A stretch of 64,000 bases of DNA from Rhododendron vialii (lineage: Eukaryota > Streptophyta > Magnoliopsida > Ericales > Ericaceae), in assembly GCF_030253575.1 (NCBI RefSeq), contig NC_080569.1, forward strand, positions 25,556,501 to 25,620,500, written 5' to 3'. The position numbers and the translations under genes are program-made. Numbering within the stretch: the first letter of the stretch is position 1; every line of letters starts with the position of its first letter. This document shows positions 33,258-43,016 of the stretch, piece by piece. The notes beneath the pieces were generated by a model that saw only the letters and a list, made by a program, of their open reading frames with translations, made no database searches and was not told the origin of the DNA.

Positions 33258-36200
33258 TTACTCACAGAACAATACTACTGCATTGGGAGAGGATCTTGGG
33301 AAGCTTAAAAGCTTTTGAGCTGCTTGGGAAAATTCCTTTGGCCAGTTACAACCTCCTGTTTGCGCATCGATGACCATCTTTTGGAGCACCCTCGCATTCT
33401 TCAGTAGAAATTGTACGAAAGGCAAGTAGTAGTCAACTTTACACAGTCCAAAACCGATAAGCTTAACCTTTTGGAGACAAAACATCAAACACATGAAAGA
33501 CTTTTCTGTTGATGTCCAATAGTGCTTTTCGCCAACATTGCAAAGTTCGTCCCAAAAGTCCTGCCAACAAAAATACATCCAGATGACATTCTCCATAAGT
33601 TTAAGGCCATCAATGCAGTTTTATGAAAGAACGACTTCTTATACTAATTAAAAGGATTCAAAGTCAGTGGTCAGATACAAAGGTTATTATGAACTATGAA
33701 GACATATAAATGATGGGGAAATATTTACGACAGAATATAGCTTCTAAACCCAAGAAATGGCTAATCTATCTCTCCCTACAACCAACAAATTCCAGCATCT
33801 ACCAAGTACAAGTGACTGTGAAGTGGGCCAGATGGTGGGTCATGTGCCAGGACCGTTCGTATAGGCCAAATTTGGGGAAGGCCCAGGCAGCTCGATGTCC
33901 AACGCCCCTAGCAGCCGAGTGGGCCCATGATTGACTTGGGCTGAGCTGGATGTCGGGTCAGGCTGTTAAAGGTGAAGTGTGCTGGAGGGGAAGCCATGTC
34001 AGTGCCAAATTGACCAGTTCGGCCACGTGGCACAGAAGCAAGAACTCCAGAAAAGAAAATCTGGCTTTTCTGAAGATTTGGTCCAAGACCAGAGAACAAG
34101 TAAACTCATCCAAAGCAGCTTTAAAAACAGAAAGAGAGAACCACAATCAGCCCCAGCAAGGAGAAACAGATCAAATCATGGTTCGGCCACATGGCTCACC
34201 ACACGCAACCTGCCAGCGTGGCGTTCGGCAATCGTCGTGCATGACATGAAACCATGAAACAGTTATTCATGACATCATAGGAGGCAAAGGCAAGCCACTC
34301 TCTATATAAAGTACAGTATCAAACCCTAAAGAGATACGCCGTTCAAACTCACCACTCAAAGTGCCTACTGGTTCACTGGCTGACCAAGCACTAACGCCGG
34401 TTCCCTGTCTTGCAGCTAGGTGAGGAAGAAGGAGGTGGTTCCAAAACCGAGCCAGGAGATTGGTTTATACCACCCCACAGAGTGGAATCACCAAGGAAAA
34501 GAAATAGAGGTCTACATATCAAGACTTAAACTAAAAAAAAGTGGCCAAGAAGGAACAAATCAGCCAATCGGGCCCACCCTTGCACAATATTAACCAATTG
34601 GGTGAGTCTTGACTTGCTGATGTGCCAATTGGGTGAGTCTTGACTTGCTGATGTGTCAATTATTGTCATGCATCAATTCTCAGCCACTTTTTTGGGTTTA
34701 ATTCGTACTAATAAATTAACTAATGTTTAACAAAGTCACTCTTTACACATCTTGCGAAATCACTCCAAGAGAATACATTAAGGAAATAAATCGGGATAAA
34801 ACGCACCTCATGACAGTGGTAAGGGGCCGAGGATATGACTAGCGTCTCCAGATTACGTGAACTGTCCAACATGTGTGCTATACCAGGGAGAACTTTTTTC
34901 CTGATATCTGTATCGAGTGTTAAGCATTCACACTTCAACAGCGGAGAGTGCAAACCTTTTGCTTCCATTATAGATAGCACCTTGGCCCATCAGAGAGAAA
35001 GAAACACAAATGAACGAAAACAAGACAAACAAATAGAATATTCTAGAAGCATGTTCAAAATCTGCCATAAGGTCTTTCGCATATTATGAGACACAGTGTA
35101 TTTGTAACATCATGTTATTCCCTAACCACATTTCACTTAATGTATTGGAACAACATCTAACAACCAAATTTTGAAGAAGCCAGGTTTGGTTTCTTCGCGC
35201 ACAAACTGACTAAAGTACTGTTAATATAAGGAAGCATGGGCTTCTTCCATTAGATATTACTATTAAGCACAAAAACTAAGAAAAACATGGACAATGTCAT
35301 AGCTCTGTAAGATTTTTTTTCTTCCCTTACTCAGATGGCGTGAACTCAAGATCTATTAGTTCGTTAAATAACAGAAAGACTTGCAATTAGTAGAATCAAG
35401 CGAATCCTGATCCAAGACAACAACTTGACAACAGACATGAAAAGATCTGCTATCGCTTAACACCTGAAAAAGTAAAAGAACATTCTTCATAACTTCCTCT
35501 TTATGTGCACATTGTACAGTAATACCATCCTCACTCAAGAGATATGCACTAACATTGTTGGATTCTTTTGGTGTTCCATGTTTCACCTCCAAAGACCGAG
35601 TATGTAGTCCGATAATTTTAATGTTTCTCTTCATGGTAAACTGATTGGGGGATGTGAAGCTATAAGTCCAATTACTATATAAGGCAGAGTTGTGAAGAAC
35701 TTTCAAGAGCAAATAGAACCATTCTCCACAAATTGATTGAGCACTCAAGTGTCCGAGAACAATTGTGCTTTCCATTATCTCAACAAACAAAGAAAATCTT
35801 ACAGACAAGATTATTTTTTTGAGGGTTAGGAAATACTTCCATTTCCATATTCAGTTAAGTTATGAAGCACATCTAAGCGAATTGCACAAATAAAGGATTC
35901 TAAAGAGACCAACCTGTATAGCCCAACTGCCTAAAGTAATCTTCTTCACATGAACAAGGCTCTGGAGAAGTCCTGCAAACATATCTGTGTGCACCTTGTA
36001 ATCATCTGAGCAGTAATATCGATACCATATGCGAAAACTGATGTTAGCATCAACCAAAGACGATACATCCCCAAGCCGACAAATTTTACGTCCTAAATCA
36101 CCCGTAATCTCCAACGAATGAAGATGAGGAGCTGAAATTTCCAACACAGGATGGTGCCCACCGTCGCCATCATCATCATAATCACCATCTCTTAGTATCA

Positions 36201-36918
36201 GTTTCTTCAAACTTGCATCACTAACATGCACACGATTGAAACCATAACAGTAACACAACTCCAGAATCTCCAACACAGGACTACCCGCTAATATCTTCTG
36301 AATCACATCTTCACTCAATTTTGCACGCCCAATTGACAATTTCTTCAGCGAATGCCAACAAACAACTCCTTTGGGCATCACCTTGCACTCAGAAAACTGC
36401 AATGCTTTAAACGACGAATTAGTATATAGAAGCTCTGGTACCAAGTAATAATCATCCACATCAAAATCACCCGAGTAATTCACCAAGTCAAGCTGAAGCT
36501 CCTCCGCCCCCCTCCCTGCTGCGAATCGAGTCCACAGATTGACATTGGAAGCGTAATCCGGCTCATACGCAAACTGAACCCCCAATTTCGTGACCTTAGA
36601 ACAGGCGCAGAGAACGAGGGTTCTATCAACAAAGGTAACAAAGTCACTAACGCTTTTGTCAGAAGAATTGGAATCACGGAAAACGAGGGACGTGGAGTAA
36701 GTCCAAAGGTATTGCCAGCGTTTGGATAGAATCTGAGATCTGATGGCGTCTTCGATTGGTAAGAAGGAGAGAACGTGACCGAGTACAGAGTCGGGCAATG
36801 CGGTGATCAGATCGGCGGCAGGTTTCCTTATCCCGCTGCCACTACTACTATGCCGTTTCGACCGCGGGAATGTGAGGGGAATTTCGCTTTCGGAGTCGCT
36901 GTAGGTTGGTGATGACAT
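33258..36918 (-). CDS. F-box/FBD/LRR-like protein (three exons), second intact copy
   Basis: Exons 36918-35914, 34980-34807, 33560-33258, both junctions phase 0, about 493 residues. ATG 36918 is chosen because the in-frame upstream codon is TTG. F-box at about residues 37-75 (LPDSVLGHVLSFLPIEDAIRSQILSKRW). LRR-like text (SLKKLSIG, LEILEL, HLHSLEITGDLG) follows, then FBD-like text in exon 3 (YWTSTEK, VKLIGFG, FLLKNARVLQKM). Exon 3 is exactly as long as in the 9.6-kb copy (303 nt). Intron 2 is 1246 bp because of a 663-bp insertion; without it and its flank, it would be about 578 bp, close to the paralogues. Likely role: SCF ubiquitin-ligase specificity subunit, target unknown. No lesion seen. 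Confidence 0.88.
33817..34479 (+). mobile_element. LTR-like insertion in intron 2 of an F-box gene
   Basis: A 663-bp segment absent from the paralogous introns. Ends are TGTGAAGTGG and CCACCCCACA, TG...CA with related inverted termini. It contains a TATA box (CTCTATATAAAG near 34301) with a leader after it and repeated TTCGGC words like those in the two Tat elements. No coding part, so probably a solo LTR. The duplication is not clean: AGTGA stands on the left and AGTGG on the right if the boundary is shifted by one base. Confidence 0.6.
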
Positions 36919-38020
36919 GATTTTCAAAACATCCTGGTTCAGGGTTTACGGCTCGAGACGGCTCTGAAGGGTTTTGAGGAGGAGGATACTTTTGGACTGC
37001 TCAAGTACTCTAGTAAAAAAAATTAGATTAATCACTACACTAAAAAAAAAAAAATTAATAGTACTCTAGTCAAAAAGACGAAAAAGACGTTTTTTTTGCG
37101 AAACCTCTGTTGCGGATTTATTAACCAATAATATATACGCAAAATCTCTATTCTAAAAAAATATATACATAATTTGGACAAAAAAAATCTTCTATTCTAA
37201 AAAAAATAACTATGAGACAAAATGAGAACTTAAATAAATATACTATGTTTTCTTAACAAAAATTTAAAATTCTCTTATGTTGTCGTATTGTATACTAGAT
37301 AGTGTTTTGAGAATAGAAAGAGTTAAATTTTACTATTCTTCTAGACAAGTTCTCGTATTTTGTATTAATGTTTAACCAAATCTATTATAACTATTTTGAA
37401 AGAAATTATAGAGAGTATGTTGGAGCTAACCTTTTTGAAAATATGTTGTTCATTAGGATGACATGATTGAAATTTTCTATCGTAGTCTTAAATTATATGG
37501 AATATTATTCAAGTTAAACGGGGTTTTGCAATGTAGTTGAATTTTTTTAAATCTTTGTCTGTAATTCTATAAACTAAATAGACAAAATAATGAAGTAATT
37601 ATTGTCGCGAAAAACGAATGCGAAATTAACAGAGTTAGACCATGGACAATGGAGATGGAGAGAGAACGCAAAACATAATACTTACCACTAGATTTAGCAT
37701 TTGGGTTGGGTGTTTCATTAATATTTGGGTTGGTTGTTCATTAACATTTGGGTGAGGTGTTCAAAGTAAAGCTAGCCCAAAAATTTACATGTATTCTAAG
37801 CAAAAATAATAATAATTTGGGTGTTCAGTTGATGAAACTTGTGAGTCGAGCTGCTTTTGAAGTTCACGATCTATATTTTTACACTTTTATATGATTTTTC
37901 TTGTTGAAAAGAACGATGTGATGTAAAAATTATGATAAAAATCGAAAAAGTGTTTGAACTCAAAAGCGGTCTTTAACGAGCACTCAATTGTCCAATAGTG
38001 TCTTTAAAGCCACACTTTTT
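36919..38020. other. Upstream flank of F-box gene, AT-rich
   Basis: It contains the promoter side of the F-box gene at 36918 but no clear TATA box at a convincing distance. Three degenerate copies of 'atttgggttggttgttcattaa' lie at about 37700-37765. No gene seen. Confidence 0.5.
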
Positions 38021-38024
38021 GCAT

Positions 38025-38925
38025 GCTAGTTATGTCACACCTCTTGCACCTAATTGTTAAGCCACACTTTTTTTACCCCAATTCTAGTTATGTCATTGAA
38101 CTTTCATTTTCAACTACTGGAGCTTGTTATGCATGTGGGAAACTTTAAAAATAGTATGTTCGTTTAAAAGGTTATAAATTTTGAAATTCTGCACTAACTA
38201 GTCCTAATTTGTGAGATCTCTCCCTCTTATGCATTTACTAGTCCTAAATTGTGAGATGGACGCATGCAGCAACAAGAAAAGAGCAAATTCAAACCCATTG
38301 AAGGATGCCCTTGAAGAGGTTTTTTGAGACATCATAAATCCACATGTGGGGAAAGCAATTCCAGCTAGCCAACGCTCAAATATCATTAACACATGTGTGA
38401 CTAAAATGTTGTTAAACATGAGTAACGCGGGCATTTCTCATCAAGTTTGAAAACATTTTAGTCATGTTTGACAACATTCTAGTCAAACATTGACGGGGTA
38501 CGTCCACATTACTCATGTTTGACAACATTTTAGTCACACATGTATTAATGACATATGAGCGTTGGCTAGATAAAATTGCTTTCCCCATAGGTGGATTTAT
38601 GATGTCCCAAAAAAAACTCTCCAAGGGTCTCCTTCAATTTGAATTTGAGCTTCTTGTTGCTGCACACGTCCATCTCACAAATTAGGACCAGTAAATTCAT
38701 GAAAGAGACTCTTACCCATTTGTTTCCAAACTATGAGCAGGAAGAATTTCAAAATGTTGCAAATTACCAGTGATTTTAGAGTAGGAAGAATTTCAGGATT
38801 TATAACCTTCAAAACCAACATATTATCTGTAAAGTTTCCCACAATGCATAACAAACTCTAGTAGTTGTAAACGAAAGTTCAGTGACATAACTAGCATTGA
38901 GGTGCAAAAAGTGTTCATTTATACA
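38025..38925. mobile_element. Foldback element with ~400-bp arms
   Basis: The left arm (about 38025-38440) and right arm (about 38500-38925) are inverted copies. Matching blocks include 'ctagttatgtca' / 'tgacataactag', 'gtgggaaacttt' / 'aaagtttcccac', 'agatggacg' / 'cgtccatct', 'ggatttatgatgtc' and its complement, and 'acatgtgtgactaaaatgttg' and its complement (in part). The loop is short. The left tip is repeated twice ('gccacacttttt' at about 38011 and 38063), so the boundary is uncertain. Small frames inside are artefacts. Confidence 0.7.
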
Positions 38926-39474
38926 TTTCGGGTAAATTAAATCTTATCTCTGCCACTTTTAATTGAGTTTCCTACTAGCTAGTCCTTAAATTTCTAATTG
39001 CTACGCTCTAAAACTTCAACTCATGTTCTAATGTAGCCCTATCGCTCTTAGTGCATCTGTTATCGTTGACATCTTGCACCTTATGCGAACAGATGGAGAG
39101 GATAACACCCAGGGAAAGAATGACATATTGGCAATCAAATTAAGCTACAGTGTATGGTTTCGTCCAGCCACAGAACCTCCGCTCACCTAATATGGAAGAT
39201 TCTAATACATATACAACACATCTAGGTGCAGATGTGTGAGTTTTCTCCTCAAACTATAATGGATGGGTATTGAACTTCAATTCGGGAAAGCAGCCTTAAT
39301 ATTATCTTCTGAAAATAGGAATCGGACTTCATTGTTTTTTTTTTTATCAACAATCAGACTTCATTGTTAAGAGAAAGATGAGTGGGATGTACAGTTTTGC
39401 GAACGACATTTTCATTTATGGCCTTCAAAACAACGCAGTACAACTCTAATGATCGAGGAATTGGACTTCTTCAT

Positions 39475-39656
39475 CCCGTTTGACCACAAACAGCTGACAA
39501 ATTGGATCCTAAAAAAGAGAAAAAAGAAATCACTTGTTGTGAAAGGGTATACTCAGAAAGAAGGGATCGACTATGAGGAAACTTTTTCGCCACTAGCCAT
39601 GCCTAAGTCCATCCAGATTCTCTTATCCATGCATTCGTGGTATTATTGCCTTTTAT
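39475..39656 (+). pseudogene. Ty1/copia reverse transcriptase scrap
   Basis: The translated phrase KGYTQKEGIDYEETFSPLAM followed by KSIQILLSM matches the start of the copia-type RT domain (usual pattern KGYxQxxGIDYxETFSPV). About 55 residues remain, without start, YVDD box or RNase H. It abuts AT-rich subterminal DNA of a CACTA-like element and may be cut by it. Confidence 0.8.
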
Positions 39657-39809
39657 AATGAAACTAAAAATGGCATTTACCACAATAATGCCATTTTTGA
39701 GTAGTTTTTACCGGCATTTTATAACTAATGCTATTTAAAGATAATATTTTTCGACATTACTATTAATATCGGGAATAACTAGTATTAGTGCCACTTTAAC
39801 AGATGACGG

Positions 39810-41810
39810 TGTGGGCAGCATGCCCTTCGGAAAATTTCTGGCATTTCCGAATGCGAGGGCCCGAAATCGAGGGAGCGCGAGCGGAGAAGCAAGCGCTCGG
39901 AATACAAAGTCGCCACTCGGGTTTTAAAGGTCCGACACCCAAGGAACCGTATTTCGAAGTACCCAGCGCGCTATTTGATTTGAAAAAGTTAAAGAACCAG
40001 TCCGTCATAATAATATCTGGGTTCGGGAGTCAGGTTACGAGAGGGGAAGGGTTTTAAGGCACCCCTTTCGCCCAATCCGGAGATCGGTTTCTACTTAAGC
40101 ATTTTGCGAAAATATTTGCGATTCTTCTTTTATTAAACAATTTTTAGCCAGTTAGGGCGGGGGAACAGTTAATAGGGAATTTAAAACTGTAACACTTTGC
40201 AGGATGTGAACAAGATTGTACGGATGAATGATATACGGGAAAATAAATGAGATAAAATCCGACACTATGACCGGATATCAAAACAGTACGTTGGCATGTA
40301 TTTGATACGGGCAATGGCCAACTTGCATGCATGGGTCTGCCAGCATGTAAGTCAACCGTCGCGCGACCAACTCATACTATCATGCATGCAAGTCAACCGT
40401 CGCGCGACCCACTCATACCATCGCGCGATGGTCATATCCTTCCAACAAGTTCAATTTTATCTTCTTCTGGGCTCTGGAAGGACCAGTGCACACCCAGGAT
40501 CAAACCAAGCAATTTATATGTACTGAAAATAAATAATTATTACAAACAGGGATAACAGGAATAAAATACAACCCCAAAACAGTGGGGGTACCAAAACAGA
40601 GGCCTTCAGACCAAGTTTCCCATGCAAGGGCAATCGCTGGATACAAGCTGACCATCGCGCGCGTGATGGAGTCAGATCGTCGCGCGAGGGTCATGACTGG
40701 ACTTCCAGAAATTACTTTGCATGCCTGGGCTCTGAGATATGTTCAGAAGCAACCCAGGGGCATTCCCAAGCTAATGGATAAGAATTCTAAGTTAAACTAC
40801 AAATTTATTCATGCAAAACAGTGAATCAGTTTTAGTCATGCTTCACAGTTATTCATAACACTTGTTAAAACAGGAAATAAACTAGCACCCCATCCCCATG
40901 AGGACCATCGCGCGACGATGAGAACCATCGCTCGCGTGACTGGGTCCATCTCGCGTGGGAGTGCCAGTGCACGATTTCCTGCAACCTTGCTGACTTTAAG
41001 ACCAGGACTGGTATAGATTACCAGCCTTGGTCTTGACAACCCCCTTCAGGGATCAAAACAGTAAATAGTAGGATATTATACCTTTACTTGAGTGTTTTGA
41101 AAATGGAGTGAACAAGGTGGTGTAGCTTGGAAAATAAGTGTATGGATGTGGTTAGAGTGAGGAGATATTAAGTATGCTAGGGTTTGTAGAGCATTTTTTT
41201 GCTTGAGCATTGGTAACCTTTTTTTGTAACCCTTTGGAAGAAGAACCATAGGGGGGTACTTATAGGGCAAGAGGAGGTGTATGGTGGGTGAAAGGCTTGG
41301 CCTAGCAACTAGCCAACAAGGCTGGTCAGCCTCCCTTGGTGGAGGAAGAGGCCAACAAGGTGATGGGAGTGGTTGTGAGGGTGGTGCAACCCATGCACCT
41401 ACAGAACACTGTTTAGTCGACGAAAACGGGGTTCCTCAGGACAGTGGCCCCCTGATCATCACAAAATTCAGCTGGAAAAAGGTGAAAGTGACAGGTGTTG
41501 ACCATCGCGCGATGGAGTGACACCGTCGCGTGACGGTTAAACCAGCTCCGTGATGGTCAAAAGTTAAAGCTTTGACTTTGACCAACACTTGGCAGATGAA
41601 GCATCGCGCGAGGGATCCAATAGGTCGCGCGATGGTCAAACCTGAGGTCAGGGTTTTGATTTAGGATTTTTGGGTTTAGGACGGGCTCCACTCACTCCAA
41701 GCTCAAATCATTTCACTCTCAAGACTGTTTGTGATCTGATTCATTATCGGGGAAGCAAGAAACCGAAAAACAAAATAAAACAATAAGGAAACCAGATTGG
41801 GGTGTCTACA
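39810..41810 (-). mobile_element. 2.0-kb solo LTR nested in CACTA end
   Basis: On minus it starts TGTAGACACCCCAATCTGG and ends GGCATGCTGCCCACA. A perfect GACGG duplication flanks it (39805-39809, 41811-41815). Minus-strand TATA near 41265 (CCCTATAAGTACC). The part at 39890-40080 (GGGTTCGGGAGTCAGG, AAGGCACCCC) resembles leader/LTR text of Ogre/Tat-type elements, from memory. The interior carries an array of CGCGCGA palindromes (separate entry). 2001 bp, no coding part. Confidence 0.88.
40356..41635. repeat. Dispersed CGCGCGA palindromes within the solo LTR
   Basis: About 11 copies of an ATCGCGCGAT-type word occur in pairs about 20-40 bp apart: near 40356, 40398, 40421, 40653, 40678, 40908, 40927, 41504, 41527, 41604 and 41624. 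Most sit in the frame 'gaccATCGCGCGATGGtc'. A 40-bp unit is tandemly duplicated at about 40345-40420. In an AT-rich genome these CpG clusters stand out. Confidence 0.85.
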
Positions 41811-41853
41811 GACGGTAATAAAAATGCCGTTAAAACCACATTTTCTTGTAGTG

Positions 41854-42780
41854 TCCGGAACATGTTCAAAGGTTCGAAATGGAGGTTGAAAACTGTTGGT
41901 CGCAAGGTTTGACAGACCAAGGTTGTGGCCGCAAGGTTTGACTGGTAAGACCACAAGGTTTGACCTAGGGATCCAGCCGCAAGGTCAAACAGGGTCATAG
42001 TTTGCGGCTACAAGGTTCGGTGTTGCGGTTGCAAGGTCGCGTCTGGTTCAACACAAAAATTTTTATCTTCTTATTTTGATGCATGGGGCCTTCTAGAGAC
42101 CAAAGGTAAGGTCCAAAATACTTAAATATACATAGGAGAAGGTAGTTTAGGGGTTTATCTACCTTAGTTTTGGTTGCATGAGCTTAAAACGCAAACGGAG
42201 CATTTTCGGTAATTTGGAAGGGACGACTGAAATGGGGACCTCAAGGCTGCTTCCTTGTGATTTGTTGATGGGTTTGGGATGCTTGAGGATGGTATTGAAG
42301 TTTGGAACCTCGAATTTGGTCGTAGCACGTCGTAACGATCGAAACCCACTTTCTTTCTCTCTCTAAACCTCTATAGCCAATTCTCAAGCTTTCTCTCTCC
42401 TTCTTTCTTCTTTACTGTTTTTCCAGGAGTAGGGATGTTGGGTGTGCTTGGAGAGGAGGTGAGGAGGGGTATTTATAGGGTGGGAGGTTGGGTGGTGCCT
42501 AAGCAAATGAGGAGAGAGAGTGGGGACGGGTTTAGGAGAGATGGGGAGATAAAACTGTAAAGGAGGAGGTGGAAGTCGTGGTAGGGGTGCAGGAGGTAGG
42601 GGTGCAAGTGGTGAGGTGGTTGGATGGGGTGGTGTCACGGTGGCCAAGGTTGGCACGGGGAAGAGGGAGAGAGAGACTGTGAGAAAGAGAGAGAGGGAGG
42701 GAGGTGGCAGAGAGAGAGAGGGGGAGAAAGTCCAAAAAAGGGGCTAGGTTAGGAAGGTGGTGAGGTGGTGGTACCGTGGG

Positions 42781-42826
<46 letters not shown>

Positions 42827-43011
42827 ACAACAGAGAGAAGAAGAGAAAAAAAGAGAGGTGGTGGGATTGGTGTGAGAGTGAGAGGTGGGTATGGGTGTGA
42901 TTTTGTATATGTATATGTATATATATATATATATAATAACTTTTATAATTATATTGTTTAATTTTATTATTTTTATTCGAAAAAAAATTGTTCGAAATTC
43001 GGGTCGTTACA
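41854..43011 (-). mobile_element. LTR remnant beginning TGTAACGACCCG
   Basis: Minus-strand text from 43011 begins TGTAACGACCCGAATTTCG, the typical start of a chromovirus-type LTR. A minus-strand TATA box (CCCTATAAATACC, near 42480-42468) and a GA/CT-rich leader follow. The other end is not certain: it may stop at the CACTA tip or at 41847, where TG is preceded by TTTCT, the same five bases that follow the LTR at 43012-43016. Words of the type CCGCAAGGTTTGAC recur five or six times at 41890-42040. No coding part. Confidence 0.6.
42783..42824. repeat. (GA)n microsatellite
   Basis: About 20 consecutive GA units within the leader part of the LTR remnant, in a wider GA-rich block (42650-42870). 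Frames across it (Arg-Glu or Ser-Leu runs) are not genes. Confidence 0.95.
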
Positions 43012-43016
43012 TTTCT

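Larger units (their letters stand above)
39657..41853. mobile_element. CACTA transposon right end, interrupted by a solo LTR
   Basis: The plus strand ends ...TTTTCTTGTAGTG at 41841-41853, the complement of the CACTA terminus CACTACAAGAAAA. Subterminal DNA on both sides of the nested LTR carries the usual GGCATTTT/AATGCC words (39670-39800 and 41811-41840). No transposase and no left CACTA terminus are visible in the window. Confidence 0.7.
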
